NCBI GenBank assembly: GCA_021821945.1
Contig: JAJZTF010000001.1
Coordinates: forward strand, 124,001-188,000
Direction: 5' to 3'
Length of the DNA stretch: 64,000 nucleotides
Source of the DNA: Pseudomonadota bacterium
GTDB lineage: Bacteria; Pseudomonadota; Gammaproteobacteria; Burkholderiales; Gallionellaceae
Below are positions 18,032 to 27,641 of the stretch, piece by piece. Below the pieces are notes generated by a model. It was not told the origin of the DNA, searched no databases, and saw nothing but the letters and a program-made list of their open reading frames with translations. The first letter of the stretch is position 1, and each line of letters starts with the position of its first letter. Made by a program: the position numbers and the translations under genes.

Positions 18032-18418
18032 CTATTCTGCGTCGACCACTTCCGCATCGGCCGGACGGTCCATCAGCTCGACCAGCGCCATCGGTGCATT
18101 GTCACCCTGACGGAAGCCGAATTTCAGCAGACGAAGATAACCCCCATTGCGTGAAGCATAGCGTGGGCCCAGCTCGTCGAACAGCTTAGTCACCATTTCA
18201 CGATCACGCAGCCTTGCGAAAGCAAGCCTGCGGTTTGCAAGGGTGGGATTCTTGCCGAGCGTGAGTATCGGCTCCGCGACACGGCGCAGTTCCTTCGCCT
18301 TTGGCAGGGTCGTCTTGATGACTTCGTGGCGCAACAGGGAAACAGTCATGTTGCGGAACATCGCAAGACGATGGCTGCTGGTGCGGTTGAGCTTTCTTAA
18401 ACCTAAACGGTGACGCAT
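18032..18418 (-). CDS. rplQ: 50S ribosomal protein L17
   Basis: A 128-residue large-subunit protein that lines the outer end of the polypeptide exit tunnel. The N-terminal [17 protein letters not shown] is diagnostic. The C-terminal dozen residues are acidic ([10 protein letters not shown]), a common extension. It is the last gene of the alpha operon, 43 bp after rpoA in transcription order, and is followed by a strong terminator. Confidence 0.97.
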   Translation of the reverse strand: MRHRLGLRKLNRTSSHRLAMFRNMTVSLLRHEVIKTTLPKAKELRRVAEPILTLGKNPTLANRRLAFARLRDREMVTKLFDELGPRYASRNGGYLRLLKFGFRQGDNAPMALVELMDRPADAEVVDAE

Positions 18419-18461
18419 AATTTGCCTCTCTTAAACTTCAGTTATTCAACTAGCGGCAGCT

Positions 18462-19430
18462 TCAGTTTGCTGCGACTGGCCAGTTTTCAAGCTTCATGCC
18501 GAGCGACAGATTGTGCTCTGCGAGAACCTGCTTGATTTCATTCAATGACTTGCGGCCCAGATTGGGTGTGCGCAGCAAATCGTTCTCCGTATACTGAATC
18601 AGATCGCCGATGTAATGGATGCTCTGCGCCTTGAGACAGTTGGAGGAACGGGGTGTCAATTCCAGATCGTCCACCGGACGAAGCAGGATCGGATCCACCT
18701 GCGGCACATGCTCCTTCTCGACGACGGGCTCCGTGCCTTCCAGTGCTGCAAAGACAGAGAACTGATCCACAAGGATGCGCGCCGCATTGCGGATCGCCTG
18801 CTCGGGATCGATGGCGCCGTTTGTCTCTATCGTCATGATCAGCTTGTCAAGATCGGTGCGCTGTTCCACGCGGGCGCTCTCGACCGCATAGCTCACGCGG
18901 CTCACCGGGCTGAATGATGCGTCGAGCGCGATATGTCCGACAGCACGTGTCTCGTTGGGCAGCTGACGGGAAATCGCGGAAACATAGCCACGACCCTGCT
19001 CGACCTTGATCTGCATGTCGAGCTTGCCACCGCCTGTCAGATGGGCGATCACGTGATCTGGGTTGACGATTTCCACATCCGCATTCTGCGCGATGTCGGC
19101 GGCCGTGACCACACCAGGGCCGTCCTTCTTCAGATTCAGAACGACTTCCTGCTTGCCGTGCAGACGCAGAACCACGCCTTTCAGGTTCAGCAGGATGTCG
19201 ACCACATCTTCCTGAACGCCGTCTATGGTTGCATATTCATGCAGCACGCCTGTCATCTTGACTTCCGTGGGAGCAGCGCCCGCCATGGAAGAAAGGAGGA
19301 TGCGGCGAAGCGCATTTCCCAGCGTGTGACCAAAGCCGCGCTCGAAAGGCTCCATGACCACCTTGGCCTGGGTCTCGGAAATCTTCTGAACTTCGATGAT
19401 GCGTGGCTTCAAAAAATCATTGTTATGCAT
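18462..19430 (-). CDS. rpoA: DNA-directed RNA polymerase subunit alpha
   Basis: Scaffold subunit that dimerises to start RNA polymerase assembly and contacts promoter UP elements and activators. At 322 residues it is slightly shorter than the 329 of E. coli. The N-terminal dimer domain (about 1-230) contains [16 protein letters not shown] near 34-49. The C-terminal DNA-contacting domain (about 245-322) contains [18 protein letters not shown] near its end. Gene order rpsD-rpoA-rplQ is the classical alpha operon, in which S4 represses its own mRNA in enterobacteria. Confidence 0.98.
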   Translation of the reverse strand: MHNNDFLKPRIIEVQKISETQAKVVMEPFERGFGHTLGNALRRILLSSMAGAAPTEVKMTGVLHEYATIDGVQEDVVDILLNLKGVVLRLHGKQEVVLNLKKDGPGVVTAADIAQNADVEIVNPDHVIAHLTGGGKLDMQIKVEQGRGYVSAISRQLPNETRAVGHIALDASFSPVSRVSYAVESARVEQRTDLDKLIMTIETNGAIDPEQAIRNAARILVDQFSVFAALEGTEPVVEKEHVPQVDPILLRPVDDLELTPRSSNCLKAQSIHYIGDLIQYTENDLLRTPNLGRKSLNEIKQVLAEHNLSLGMKLENWPVAAN

Positions 19431-19447
19431 AAGCGGCTCCGAGTGGA

Positions 19448-20077
19448 TTACTTGGAATACAATTCAACCACGAGGTGTTCATTGATGGATGCCGGCAATT
19501 CCGCACGCTGCGGGCATGCCTTGAAGGTGCCCTTGAATCCCTTGGTATCCATCTCGATCCACTCGGGGAAACCACGGGACTCGGCTGCAGCGATCGCAGA
19601 CTTGATGCGCAACTGTGCCTTCGCCCTTTCGGCGAGCTCGACCACATCGCCAGGACGAACCTGATACGAGGGGATGTTCACGCGCTTGCCGTTGACCAGC
19701 AGGCCGTTGTGACGCACAACCTGGCGCGCCTCAGCGCGGGAAGCGCCAAAGCCCATGCGATAGGAGACGTTGTCAAGGCGGGACTCGAGCAGCTGCAGCA
19801 GGGATTCGCCGGTGATGCCACGGGCACGCTCTGCGCGCTTGTAAGTCAGACGGAACTGACGCTCCAAAACGCCATAGATGCGGCGCACTTTCTGCTTCTC
19901 GCGAAGCTGGCCGCCGTACTCGGACAGTCTGGTATTGCGGCGCTGACCATGCTGGCCGGGAGGATAAGCGCGACGCTCGACCGCACACTTGTCGGTAAAG
20001 CATTTCTCGCCCTTCAGGAAAAGCTTCTCGCCTTCGCGACGGCACTTACGGCATTTTGCATCAATATTTCTAGCCAA
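19448..20077 (-). CDS. rpsD: 30S ribosomal protein S4, zinc-ribbon form with TTG start
   Basis: Primary 16S rRNA-binding protein of the small-subunit body and, in many bacteria, repressor of the alpha operon. With the TTG at 20075-20077 it has 209 residues beginning [14 protein letters not shown] stands six bases before that codon, while another TTG two codons earlier lies too close to the ribosome site. No ATG is available near the N-terminus. Cys9, Cys12, and the cysteines of KCFTDKC near residues 26-31 form a CxxC/CxxxC zinc site, absent from E. coli S4 but found in Firmicutes and, to my knowledge, in Nitrosomonadales. The S4 RNA-binding fold covers about 98-160. Confidence 0.93.
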   Translation of the reverse strand: MARNIDAKCRKCRREGEKLFLKGEKCFTDKCAVERRAYPPGQHGQRRNTRLSEYGGQLREKQKVRRIYGVLERQFRLTYKRAERARGITGESLLQLLESRLDNVSYRMGFGASRAEARQVVRHNGLLVNGKRVNIPSYQVRPGDVVELAERAKAQLRIKSAIAAAESRGFPEWIEMDTKGFKGTFKACPQRAELPASINEHLVVELYSK

Positions 20078-20095
20078 GATCAACTCCCAAATAAA

Positions 20096-20485
20096 TTAGA
20101 TACGACGCTTTTTCGGCGGACGGCAACCGTTGTGCGGCACCGGCGTGATATCGGATATGCTGGTGATCTTGAAGCCTGCCGCGTTCAATGCGCGCACCGT
20201 GGACTCACGGCCGGGACCCGGTCCCTTGATGCGAACCTCAAGATTCTTAACACCGCATTCTGCTGCGGACTTGCCGACGACTTCGGCAGCCACCTGGGCT
20301 GCAAAGGGCGTGCTCTTGCGGGAACCCTTGAAGCCGTTCGCACCGCTTGTCGACCAAGCCAGTGCATTACCCTGACGGTCAGTGATCGTCACGATGGTAT
20401 TGTTGAAGGATGCATGAACGTGAGCGATACCTTCCGCCACATTCTTTTTAACTTTCTTGCGCACTTTCGTGCTTGGCTTGGCCAT
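20096..20485 (-). CDS. rpsK: 30S ribosomal protein S11
   Basis: A 129-residue platform protein of the small subunit that lines the mRNA exit region with S7 and S18. The central [16 protein letters not shown] and the C-terminal [13 protein letters not shown] are fully conserved. The asparagine-glycine of the last segment is the site that forms isoaspartate in E. coli S11. It lies 22 bp after rpsM and 18 bp before rpsD in transcription order. Confidence 0.98.
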   Translation of the reverse strand: MAKPSTKVRKKVKKNVAEGIAHVHASFNNTIVTITDRQGNALAWSTSGANGFKGSRKSTPFAAQVAAEVVGKSAAECGVKNLEVRIKGPGPGRESTVRALNAAGFKITSISDITPVPHNGCRPPKKRRI

Positions 20486-20507
20486 GATCAGATCCTCTCG
20501 TTCTTAA

Positions 20508-20873
20508 TTACTTCTTGGCACCGGCTATCGCCTTGCGCGGTCCCTTGCGTGTGCGCGCATTCGTGCGGGTACGCTGCCCGCGGCAGGGCAGACCTCGGCG
20601 ATGACGCAGGCCACGGTAGCAGCCCAGATCCATCAGGCGCTTGATGTTCATCGTCGTTTCACGACGCAGGTCTCCCTCGACGGTGAACTTGCCGACTTCT
20701 TCACGCAGCTTTTCGACTTCTGCGTCGGTCAGGTCCTTGATCTTGACGCTGGGCGTGATGCCGGCGGCGGCGCAGATTTTTTGCGAGCGAACTCGTCCGA
20801 TGCCATAGATCGCGGTCAACGCAATCACGGTGTGTTGATGGTTTGGGATGTTTACCCCTGCAATACGTGCCAT
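20508..20873 (-). CDS. rpsM: 30S ribosomal protein S13
   Basis: A 121-residue head protein that contacts the P-site tRNA and bridges to the large subunit. [14 protein letters not shown] at the N-terminus and the basic tail [18 protein letters not shown] are typical. It is the first gene of the alpha operon. The 58-bp space to rpmJ contains an extended -10 promoter, so the alpha genes can be transcribed separately from the spc genes upstream. Confidence 0.97.
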   Translation of the reverse strand: MARIAGVNIPNHQHTVIALTAIYGIGRVRSQKICAAAGITPSVKIKDLTDAEVEKLREEVGKFTVEGDLRRETTMNIKRLMDLGCYRGLRHRRGLPCRGQRTRTNARTRKGPRKAIAGAKK

Positions 20874-20901
20874 GCAGATACCCTATCTTTAAAAAACGAA
20901 A

Positions 20902-20931
20902 ATTATATCACCAAATGCCAGTGCCGAACAA
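20902..20931 (-). promoter_or_regulatory. extended -10 promoter of the alpha operon
   Basis: On the - strand TTGTTC (20926-20931) and a perfect TATAAT (20902-20907) are 18 bp apart, and TGA directly before the -10 gives the TGn extended motif. The site begins right after the rpmJ stop and about 28 bp before the rpsM ATG, allowing only a very short leader. The -35 is weak, which is common for extended -10 promoters. Confidence 0.65.
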
Positions 20932-21045
20932 TCAGCCCTGACGCTGCTTGTGACGCGGCTCCGAGCAGATCACGCGCACTACACGCTTACGAATAACGAT
21001 CTTGCAGTTGCGGCAGATCTTTTTTACAGATGCTTGAACTCTCAT
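20932..21045 (-). CDS. rpmJ: 50S ribosomal protein L36, zinc-binding form
   Basis: A 37-residue protein translated by hand from the strand, beginning [15 protein letters not shown]. It has the zinc ligands Cys11, Cys14 and Cys27 with a C-terminal histidine (His32), so it is the zinc-dependent (C+) paralogue. It binds the base of the L7/L12 stalk region in 23S rRNA. AGGAGAAGC precedes the ATG. The order infA-rpmJ-rpsM is usual for betaproteobacteria. It is too short for most automatic calls. Confidence 0.95.
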   Translation of the reverse strand: MRVQASVKKICRNCKIVIRKRVVRVICSEPRHKQRQG

Positions 21046-21061
21046 TTGCTTCTCCTATCAA

Positions 21062-21280
21062 CTATTTTGCGCGGAAAACAATGCGCGCCCTGCTCAAATC
21101 ATACGGCGTCAGCTCCACCGTCACCTTGTCGCCAGGCAATATGCGTATATAGTGCATGCGCATTTTCCCTGAAATATGTCCCAAAACCACATGACCATTT
21201 TCAAGCTTGATACGGAAAGTCGCATTGGGCAGCGACTCCTCGATCTCGCCTTGCATCTGTATGACATCTTCCTTTGCCAT
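21062..21280 (-). CDS. infA: translation initiation factor IF-1
   Basis: A 72-residue OB-fold protein that binds the A site of the 30S subunit during initiation. [20 protein letters not shown] at the N-terminus and [18 protein letters not shown] in the middle mark IF-1. The ATG shares one base with the secY stop (TAATG), giving tight coupling, and rpmJ follows 16 bp downstream. In E. coli infA stands elsewhere, whereas this spc location is normal for betaproteobacteria. Confidence 0.97.
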   Translation of the reverse strand: MAKEDVIQMQGEIEESLPNATFRIKLENGHVVLGHISGKMRMHYIRILPGDKVTVELTPYDLSRARIVFRAK

Positions 21281-22599
21281 TAGCGTGACAACCCACCTTT
21301 GAAATTGGCCTTCTTAAGCAGGCTGTCATACTGATGCGTCATCAGGTAGGACTGTACTTGTGCCATGAAGTCCATGGTCACCACCACCAGTATCAGCAGG
21401 GATGTCCCGCCGAAATAAAAAGGCACGTTAAACTTGACCACCAGAAACTCGGGCAACAGGCAGACCAGCGTGATGTAGATCGCACCGACCAGCGTCAACC
21501 TCAGCATGATCTTCTCTATGTATTTCGCCGTCTGCTCCCCGGGCCTTATCCCGGGCAGGAACGCGCCGCTCTTCTTCAGGTTGTCCGCAGTTTCCTTCGG
21601 ACTGAAGACAAGCGCCGTATAGAAAAAGCAGAAAAACAGGATCGCACCCGCGTAAGCCATCACATAAACCGGCTGACCCGGGGAGAGCATCTGGCTCACG
21701 TCCTTGAGCCAGTTGAGCCCGGATGAACTGCTGCCAAACCAGCCCAGCAGCGTCGCCGGGAACAGGATCATGCTCGAAGCAAAGATCGGCGGGATCACGC
21801 CCGACATGTTGAGCTTCAATGGCAGATGCGAACTCTGACCGCCATATATCTTGTTTCCAACCTGGCGCTTGGCATAGTTCACCAGTATCTTGCGCTGGCC
21901 GCGCTCGACGAACACGACAAGGGCGATCACCGCAACCGCACCCAGAAACAGGAACAGAACCAGCGGTATCGAGAATGCACCCGTCCTCACCAGTTCGAGC
22001 GTGCTGCCTATCGCATGCGGCAATCCCGCAGCAATACCGGCGAAGATGATCAGCGAGATGCCATTGCCCAGACCCCGTTCGGTGATCTGCTCGCCGAGCC
22101 ACATCAGGAACATCGTGCCCGTCACCAGCGTGACCATGGTCGTGATCTGGAACATCATGCCCGGATTCAGGACCAGATTGTGCTGCGCCTGCAACGCAAC
22201 CGAAATCCCGAAGGATTGGAATATGGCAAGGGCCAGCGTTCCGTATCTCGTGTACTGCGTGATCTTGCGCCGCCCGGCCTCGCCTTCCTTCTTCAACTGT
22301 TCAAGCTGCGGCACCGCGATCGCGGCAAGCTGCATGATGATGGACGCGGAAATGTAAGGCATGATGCCGAGCGCGAATATCGTGAACCTGGAAAGCGCGC
22401 CGCCGGAGAACATGTTGAACATGCCCAGGATGCCGTTCTTCTGCGACTTGAAGAGATCAGCAAGCACCAGCGGATCGATGCCAGGAACAGGAATATGCGC
22501 ACCCACCCTGAACACGACCATGGCGCCCAGCAGGAACCACAGGCGCTTGCTCAGATCGCCATATTTGGCCTTGGGTGCGTCCTTGACGGGCTTGCTCAC
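21280..22599 (-). CDS. secY: protein translocase subunit SecY
   Basis: Central channel of the Sec translocon in the inner membrane, working with SecE (encoded about 25 kb away in this window) and SecG. The 439 residues give ten membrane helices. The first plug/cytoplasmic signatures [15 protein letters not shown] near 77-91 and [16 protein letters not shown] near 105-120 are visible. A conserved cytoplasmic loop with the ribosome-contacting arginine region lies near 355 ([13 protein letters not shown]). It lies 2 bp after rplO. Confidence 0.98.
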   Translation of the reverse strand: MSKPVKDAPKAKYGDLSKRLWFLLGAMVVFRVGAHIPVPGIDPLVLADLFKSQKNGILGMFNMFSGGALSRFTIFALGIMPYISASIIMQLAAIAVPQLEQLKKEGEAGRRKITQYTRYGTLALAIFQSFGISVALQAQHNLVLNPGMMFQITTMVTLVTGTMFLMWLGEQITERGLGNGISLIIFAGIAAGLPHAIGSTLELVRTGAFSIPLVLFLFLGAVAVIALVVFVERGQRKILVNYAKRQVGNKIYGGQSSHLPLKLNMSGVIPPIFASSMILFPATLLGWFGSSSSGLNWLKDVSQMLSPGQPVYVMAYAGAILFFCFFYTALVFSPKETADNLKKSGAFLPGIRPGEQTAKYIEKIMLRLTLVGAIYITLVCLLPEFLVVKFNVPFYFGGTSLLILVVVTMDFMAQVQSYLMTHQYDSLLKKANFKGGLSR

Positions 22600-22601
22600 G
22601 G

Positions 22602-23036
22602 CTACTCCGAAACGCTTCCGCCGGCAGCTTCAATCGCAGCGCGCGCGCCCTTGGTCACACGCAGCCCCTGAAGTTTCACCGCGCGGGTGATTTCTCCGCA
22701 CATGAAAACTTTTGCAGCCAACGCACCGCCGCGCACCACGCCGGCCTGCTTCAGCGCAAGCAGGTCTATCGTGTCGACCGGCATGCTCTGCAGATCAGAC
22801 AGACGAACCTCCGCCGTGTCGTCGCGTGTCAGCGAGACGAAACCGCGCTTCGGGAGGCGACGCTGCAGCGGCATCTGGCCGCCCTCGAATCCAACCTTGT
22901 GGAATCCGCCCGCACGGGATTTCTGCCCCTTGTGTCCGCGGCCTGCTGTCTTGCCCAGACCCGAGCCGATTCCGCGTCCTACGCGGCGCTTTGCGTGTTT
23001 TGCGCCCGGCGCCGACTTGATAGTATTGAGTTGCAT
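22602..23036 (-). CDS. rplO: 50S ribosomal protein L15
   Basis: A 144-residue late-assembly protein of the large subunit. The long basic glycine-rich N-terminus ([21 protein letters not shown]) reaches into 23S rRNA and is diagnostic; the C-terminal half is globular. It is packed between rpmD (1 bp) and secY (2 bp). Confidence 0.97.
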   Translation of the reverse strand: MQLNTIKSAPGAKHAKRRVGRGIGSGLGKTAGRGHKGQKSRAGGFHKVGFEGGQMPLQRRLPKRGFVSLTRDDTAEVRLSDLQSMPVDTIDLLALKQAGVVRGGALAAKVFMCGEITRAVKLQGLRVTKGARAAIEAAGGSVSE

Positions 23037-23037
23037 C

Positions 23038-23223
23038 TTATGCCTCGCACTTAACCAGGTAAAAAACCTTGTTGATCATGCCGCGAACGCAGGGAGTATC
23101 CTCGAGCTCAACGGTGTGATTGATATGGCGCAATCCGAGACCGCGCAACGTTGCGCGATGGGACTGCTTTGTGCCGATCTTGCTTCTGACCTGAGTCACC
23201 TTGATGGTTTTGGCTTTTGTCAT
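23038..23223 (-). CDS. rpmD: 50S ribosomal protein L30
   Basis: A 61-residue large-subunit protein. The conserved [20 protein letters not shown] core spans residues 16-35. The short form without extension is the bacterial type. Gaps to rpsE and rplO are 3 bp and 1 bp. L30 is absent from several bacterial groups, so its presence is a small lineage marker. Confidence 0.96.
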   Translation of the reverse strand: MTKAKTIKVTQVRSKIGTKQSHRATLRGLGLRHINHTVELEDTPCVRGMINKVFYLVKCEA

Positions 23224-23226
23224 CTC

Positions 23227-23745
23227 TTACCCCAGAATTTCATCTACACTCTTGCCACGCTTGGCGGCGATTTCCGAAGGCGAATTGAGCGCCTTCAGGC
23301 CGTTAAGCGTCGCGCGAACGACGTTATAGGGATTGCTGGAACCTATGCACTTGGCAAGCACATCCTTGACGCCAACCGCCTCGAAAACTGCGCGCATAGC
23401 GCCACCCGCGATGATGCCGGTACCTTCCGATGCAGGCTGCATCAGAACCTTCGCCGCGCCATGCTTGCCGATGACAGTGTGATGCAGTGTGCCGTTCTTG
23501 AGGCTGATCTTGACCAGATTGCGGCGGCACTCGTCCATCGCCTTCTGCACCGCGACGGGAACTTCCTTCGACTTTCCCTTGCCCATGGCAACGCGACCAT
23601 CTCCGTCGCCTACCACTGCGAGCGCGGCAAAGCCCATAATGCGACCACCCTTGACAACCTTGGTGACGCGGTTGACGGCGATCATCTTCTCGATCATTCC
23701 GTCGTCGCGTTCCTCTTTTTGCGTTTTTGCTTGAGGTTTAGCCAT
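23227..23745 (-). CDS. rpsE: 30S ribosomal protein S5
   Basis: A 172-residue protein at the mRNA entry site that contributes to decoding fidelity. The S5 RNA-binding domain begins after about residue 17, with [16 protein letters not shown] at about 25-40 (the loop changed in spectinomycin-resistant and ram mutants, here wild type). The second domain contains [17 protein letters not shown] near 125-141. It lies 13 bp after rplR. Confidence 0.97.
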   Translation of the reverse strand: MAKPQAKTQKEERDDGMIEKMIAVNRVTKVVKGGRIMGFAALAVVGDGDGRVAMGKGKSKEVPVAVQKAMDECRRNLVKISLKNGTLHHTVIGKHGAAKVLMQPASEGTGIIAGGAMRAVFEAVGVKDVLAKCIGSSNPYNVVRATLNGLKALNSPSEIAAKRGKSVDEILG

Positions 23746-23758
23746 TGTAAGACTCCAA

Positions 23759-24115
23759 TTAGAACTTCAGACCATGTTCACGCGCGGCTTCAGCCAACGC
23801 CTTCACACGGCCATGATAACGATTGCCGGAGCGATCGAAGGCAACCGCCTCGATGCCGGCGCTCTTCGCCTTCTCGGCGATGCGCTTTCCGACCACGGCA
23901 GCGGCAGCCTTGTTTCCTCCATTGGCCAGATCCTTTTTCACATCCGCTTCCACAGTGGATGCACTTGCCAGGATCTTGCCGCCACAGGCGGAGATGATCT
24001 GCGCATAGATATGCAGATTGGTGCGGTGAACAGCCAACCGCACAGTTCTTTGTTCAGCGATGCGAGCACGGGTTTTGCGTGATCTGCGCTGACGAGATGC
24101 TTTCTTGTTCAACAT
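23759..24115 (-). CDS. rplR: 50S ribosomal protein L18
   Basis: A 118-residue 5S rRNA-binding protein of the central protuberance. The basic N-terminus ([16 protein letters not shown]) and the C-terminal [24 protein letters not shown] are characteristic. It is encoded 11 bp after rplF and 13 bp before rpsE. Confidence 0.97.
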   Translation of the reverse strand: MLNKKASRQRRSRKTRARIAEQRTVRLAVHRTNLHIYAQIISACGGKILASASTVEADVKKDLANGGNKAAAAVVGKRIAEKAKSAGIEAVAFDRSGNRYHGRVKALAEAAREHGLKF

Positions 24116-24126
24116 ATCCGCCTCAA

Positions 24127-24660
24127 TTATTTCTTCTTGGTTTCTTTCATGACGACCACTTCGTCGCTATAGCGCACGCCCTTGCCCTTGTAGGGCTCCG
24201 GCTCGCGGAATGCGCGAATCTCGGCCGCAACCTGGCCCACACGCTGCTTGTCAGCACCCTTCAGGACAATCTCAGTCTGCGTGGGCGTGGTCACCTGCAC
24301 ACCCTCCGGCATTACATAGGCGACCGGATGGGAAAATCCCAGCGTCAGGTTCAGCGTATCGCCGGCAGCCTGAGCGCGGTATCCCACGCCGACCAGCGTC
24401 AGCTTGCGCTCGAAACCCTGGCTCACGCCGTGAACCATGTTGGCGACCAGCGCCCTCATGGTTCCCGACATCGCGTCGGCCTGCTTGGAATTGTTCGCGG
24501 GAGCGCACTTGAGCATGTTCTCCTCTTGCACAATCTTGACATCCGCGCCGACCTTCTGCTTGAGCGCGCCCAAAGGACCCTTCACGGAAATCTCGTTTGC
24601 ATCCATGGCGACAACGACGCCGCTTGGAACCACGACCGGATTTTTTGCAACTCTAGACAT
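24127..24660 (-). CDS. rplF: 50S ribosomal protein L6
   Basis: A 177-residue protein with two similar RNA-binding domains, located near the sarcin-ricin loop. [17 protein letters not shown] opens the first domain, and the second ends in [15 protein letters not shown] near residues 154-168, the most conserved block. Gaps to rpsH and rplR are 10 and 11 bp. Confidence 0.98.
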   Translation of the reverse strand: MSRVAKNPVVVPSGVVVAMDANEISVKGPLGALKQKVGADVKIVQEENMLKCAPANNSKQADAMSGTMRALVANMVHGVSQGFERKLTLVGVGYRAQAAGDTLNLTLGFSHPVAYVMPEGVQVTTPTQTEIVLKGADKQRVGQVAAEIRAFREPEPYKGKGVRYSDEVVVMKETKKK

Positions 24661-24670
24661 ATTTAGCTCC

Positions 24671-25069
24671 CTACGCGACCACGCAAAGCACTTCGCCGCC
24701 GATACCGTTGGCGCGAGCCTTGCGGTCCGTCATCAGACCCTTGGACGTAGAAACGATCGCGATACCCAGCCCGTTCATCACCTTGGGGATCTCGCCGCTG
24801 CCCTTGTAAATCCGCAAACCCGGCCGGCTCACACGCTGGATCTTCTCGATCACGGGACGGCCCGCATAGTATTTGAGACCAATCTGCAGTATCGCCTTGT
24901 TCGCCTCATCCTTCTCGACCTTGTATCCGTCGACATAGCCCTCATCCTTGAGAACCTCGGCGATCGCCACCTTCAGTTTCGAGGAAGGCATGGATACAGT
25001 TGCTTTTTCCGCCATTTGCGCATTGCGTATGCGCGTCAGCATATCGGAAATTGGATCATTCATGCTCAT
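24671..25069 (-). CDS. rpsH: 30S ribosomal protein S8
   Basis: A 132-residue primary binder of helix 21 of 16S rRNA. In E. coli it represses the spc operon by binding its mRNA near rpl[16 protein letters not shown] is near the N-terminus and [15 protein letters not shown] near residues 105-119. The first ATG is used because GGAG stands about ten bases before it; a second ATG two codons inside is also possible. Confidence 0.97.
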   Translation of the reverse strand: MSMNDPISDMLTRIRNAQMAEKATVSMPSSKLKVAIAEVLKDEGYVDGYKVEKDEANKAILQIGLKYYAGRPVIEKIQRVSRPGLRIYKGSGEIPKVMNGLGIAIVSTSKGLMTDRKARANGIGGEVLCVVA

Positions 25070-25081
25070 ATATCAACTCTC

Positions 25082-25387
25082 CTACCAGCTAGCCTTGACG
25101 ACGCCAGGTATCTCGCCGCGCATTGCATATTCACGGATCTTGATGCGACCAAGACCGAACTTCCTGAACGTGCCGCGGGGACGACCTGTCAGCGCGCAGC
25201 GGTTGCGCAGACGCACGGGACTGGAATCCCGGGGCAACGACTGCAGCTTCTTGCGCGCAGCGGCACGCTCTTCCTCGCTCAAGCTCATGTTGGAAATCGC
25301 GGCATTCAGTTCGGCGCGCTTGGCAGCATACTTCTTCACCATGTCGCGGCGCTTTTGCTCGCGGTTAATCAAAGACATCTTAGCCAT
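25082..25387 (-). CDS. rpsN: 30S ribosomal protein S14 (zinc-independent form)
   Basis: A 101-residue head protein. The long form lacks the CxxC zinc pairs, so it is the C-minus type. [20 protein letters not shown] near residues 60-79 and the C-terminal [13 protein letters not shown] are conserved. It lies 10 bp after rplE. Confidence 0.97.
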   Translation of the reverse strand: MAKMSLINREQKRRDMVKKYAAKRAELNAAISNMSLSEEERAAARKKLQSLPRDSSPVRLRNRCALTGRPRGTFRKFGLGRIKIREYAMRGEIPGVVKASW

Positions 25388-25397
25388 TAGTATTCCC

Positions 25398-25937
25398 TCA
25401 TTTCTTTAATGGGAGCTTGAAGGCCAGCAGCAGAGCGCGGGCCTCTTCGTCGGTTTTTGCGGTAGTGGTGATCGTGATGTTCATGCCGCGAAGCGCATCG
25501 ATCTTTTCGTACTCGATCTCGGGAAATATGATCTGCTCCTTGACGCCCATGTTGTAGTTGCCACGGCCGTCGAAGGACTTCCCGGAAATTCCGCGAAAAT
25601 CGCGGATGCGGGGAATCGCGATCGTGATCAGACGGTCCAGGAACTCATACATGCGCTCCTTGCGCAGCGTGACCTTGCAGCCGACAGGATAACCTTCGCG
25701 TATCTTGAAACCCGCGATGGATTTCTTGGACATCGTGACGACGGGTTTCTGACCCGATATCTTCTGCATGTCGCCCACGGCAAAGTCCATCACCTTCTTG
25801 TCCGCAACCGCCTCGCCCACACCCATGTTGAGGGTGATCTTCTCTATCCTAGGCACTTCCATGACGGACTTGTAACCGAACTGCGCCATCAGGTCCTTGG
25901 CAACCTTTTCCTTGTAAAAATCATACAAACGAGCCAT
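25398..25937 (-). CDS. rplE: 50S ribosomal protein L5
   Basis: A 179-residue protein that binds 5S rRNA and contacts P-site t[15 protein letters not shown] is the usual N-terminus; the frame opens with an ATG two codons earlier, but there the AGGGG ribosome site would be too close. The central [24 protein letters not shown] block and the C-terminal [19 protein letters not shown] are diagnostic. rplX lies 11 bp upstream in transcription. Confidence 0.97.
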   Translation of the reverse strand: MARLYDFYKEKVAKDLMAQFGYKSVMEVPRIEKITLNMGVGEAVADKKVMDFAVGDMQKISGQKPVVTMSKKSIAGFKIREGYPVGCKVTLRKERMYEFLDRLITIAIPRIRDFRGISGKSFDGRGNYNMGVKEQIIFPEIEYEKIDALRGMNITITTTAKTDEEARALLLAFKLPLKK

Positions 25938-25948
25938 GCCCATACCCC

Positions 25949-26263
25949 TTAAGCGTCAACGACTTCGCCGGTGGACTTGAACACGCGCACACGGCGGCCA
26001 TCTTCCAGCGTCTTGAATCCGACTCGAGCACCCTTGTTCTCGGCCGCGTTATAAAGCGCCACGTTGGAAACGTGGATCCTGGATTCCTTCTCGACGATGC
26101 CGCCAGTCAGGCCCTTCACAGGATTTGGCTTCTGGTGCTTCTTGACCTTGTTCACGCCGGAAACCAGCAGGTAGTCGCCAAGCACGCTCAGCACGTTGCC
26201 GCGGACGCCCTTGTCCTTTCCGGCAATCACGATCACGTCGTCGTTCTTTCTAATCTTACGCAT
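25949..26263 (-). CDS. rplX: 50S ribosomal protein L24
   Basis: A 104-residue assembly initiator near the tunnel exit. It has a KOW motif ([18 protein letters not shown]) at about residues 6-23. The ATG was chosen at MRKIRKND; the longer open frame adds 15 residues unlike L24. GAGG lies a few bases before this ATG. The gene lies 25 bp after rplN. Confidence 0.96.
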   Translation of the reverse strand: MRKIRKNDDVIVIAGKDKGVRGNVLSVLGDYLLVSGVNKVKKHQKPNPVKGLTGGIVEKESRIHVSNVALYNAAENKGARVGFKTLEDGRRVRVFKSTGEVVDA

Positions 26264-26288
26264 GTTTTCCTCGAATCTACCCGTTAAA

Positions 26289-26657
26289 CTAAAGCACTTC
26301 AGGCGCAAGCGACACGATCTTCATGAACTTTTCGGTGCGAAGTTCGCGCGTGACAGGTCCGAAGATACGGGTTCCTATTGGCTCCAGCTTGGCATTGAGC
26401 AGCACGGCGGCATTGCCGTCAAACTTGATCAGCGAACCATCCGTGCGGCGCACGCCCTTCGCGGTGCGGACGACGACGGCATTGTAGACTTCGCCCTTCT
26501 TCACGCGCCCACGGGGAGCCGCATCTCTGATGCTGACCTTGATTACATCACCGACGGAGGCATAACGGCGCTTGGAACCACCCAGCACCTTGATGCACAT
26601 GACCGAGCGCGCGCCCGTATTGTCCGCCACATCTAAAACAGACTGCATTTGTATCAT
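26289..26657 (-). CDS. rplN: 50S ribosomal protein L14
   Basis: A 122-residue five-stranded barrel protein at the subunit interface. [17 protein letters not shown] and the C-terminal [19 protein letters not shown] tail are highly conserved. It is the first gene of the spc group, after a 128-bp spacer with a good promoter, which fits the classical boundary between S10 and spc operons. Confidence 0.98.
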   Translation of the reverse strand: MIQMQSVLDVADNTGARSVMCIKVLGGSKRRYASVGDVIKVSIRDAAPRGRVKKGEVYNAVVVRTAKGVRRTDGSLIKFDGNAAVLLNAKLEPIGTRIFGPVTRELRTEKFMKIVSLAPEVL

Positions 26658-26700
26658 TATTTAATCTCCAACTTTTTCCGCCTGCAGCGGCCAGTTTTGG

Positions 26701-26778
26701 AACCCGTTCGGGTTAAGGTCGCCGCAAGCGGCGATGCAACGAAGCCGCGTATTATATGCCAATCAAAAAGATTTGCAA
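26701..26778 (-). promoter_or_regulatory. spc promoter and structured leader upstream of rplN
   Basis: On the - strand TTGCAA (26773-26778) and a perfect TATAAT (26751-26756) are 16 bp apart. The leader that follows holds two small perfect hairpins: a 7-bp stem with a 2-base loop at 26719-26734 and a 6-bp stem at 26701-26714. They could be protein- or rRNA-mimic control elements or simply leader structure; neither has a T-run. Confidence 0.7.
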
Positions 26779-26785
26779 GCTGAAT

Positions 26786-27031
26786 TTATGCCGATTTTGA
26801 AACGCGCCAGGCCTTCGTCTTCGCGATCGGACGGCATTCCTCTATCGTGACCACATCGCCCGTATGGCACTCGTTGTTTTCATCATGCGCGTGATATTTC
26901 TTGGACACGCGGATGATCTTGCCCAGCAACGGATGCTTTACCTTGCGTTCGACCAGGACGGTGACCGTCTTGTCCATCTTGTCGCTGACGACCTTGCCGA
27001 TCAGGGTGCGCTTGAGTTTCGCTTCGCTCAT
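26786..27031 (-). CDS. rpsQ: 30S ribosomal protein S17
   Basis: An 81-residue OB-fold primary rRNA-binding protein. [20 protein letters not shown] near residues 9-28 and the [19 protein letters not shown] block near 33-51 are diagnostic. It is the last gene of the S10 group and overlaps rpmC by 4 bp. The next gene follows only after the spc promoter region. Confidence 0.97.
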   Translation of the reverse strand: MSEAKLKRTLIGKVVSDKMDKTVTVLVERKVKHPLLGKIIRVSKKYHAHDENNECHTGDVVTIEECRPIAKTKAWRVSKSA

Positions 27032-27222
27032 GACTGTGATTCCTTCTGCTTCATAACGGTTTTGATGCGTGCGATGTCGCGGCGCACTTTTCGCATTTCG
27101 CTTGTCTTGGTCATCTGCTGCGTTGCAACCTGCATGCGCAGACCGAATTGCGCCTTGGTCATCGCCAGCAATTCCTGCTGCAGCTCGGACATGGACTTCT
27201 GCTTGAGTTCACTCGCCTTCAT
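27028..27222 (-). CDS. rpmC: 50S ribosomal protein L29
   Basis: A 64-residue two-helix protein at the tunnel exit that helps dock signal recognition particle and trigger factor. [19 protein letters not shown] is typical. An ATG two codons earlier overlaps the rplP stop as ATGA and may be used instead; either gives a normal L29. Confidence 0.95.
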   Translation of the reverse strand: MKASELKQKSMSELQQELLAMTKAQFGLRMQVATQQMTKTSEMRKVRRDIARIKTVMKQKESQS

Positions 27223-27224
27223 GA

Positions 27225-27641
27225 TCATTCACCCACCTGTCTAACGACAAAAACGGTCGCAAGCGGCAACTTAGCAGAAGCCAGCTTGAACGCTTCCCGC
27301 GCCAAGGATTCATCGACGCCATCCATCTCGTACAGCATCTTGCCCGGCTGGATCTCGGCGACGTAGTACTCCGGGCTGCCCTTTCCGTTACCCATGCGGA
27401 CCTCTGCAGGCTTCTTGGAAATCGGCTTGTCCGGGAAGACGCGTATCCAGATGCGGCCGCCCCGCTTGATGTGGCGGGTCATCGCACGGCGCGCAGCCTC
27501 GATCTGGCGCGCAGTCAGGCGGCCACGATCAACCGACTTCAGGCCGAATTCGCCGAAACTCACCTTGTTGCCGCGCGTCGCAATACCGGTATTGCGCCCC
27601 TTGTGTTCCTTGCGGAATTTTCTTCTAGCTGGCTGTAGCAT
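27225..27641 (-). CDS. rplP: 50S ribosomal protein L16
   Basis: A 138-residue protein beside the A-site tRNA elbow. [17 protein letters not shown] at the N-terminus and [20 protein letters not shown] near residues 60-79 are conserved. The arginine in the latter block is hydroxylated in some bacteria. It overlaps rpsC by 17 bp. Confidence 0.98.
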   Translation of the reverse strand: MLQPARRKFRKEHKGRNTGIATRGNKVSFGEFGLKSVDRGRLTARQIEAARRAMTRHIKRGGRIWIRVFPDKPISKKPAEVRMGNGKGSPEYYVAEIQPGKMLYEMDGVDESLAREAFKLASAKLPLATVFVVRQVGE

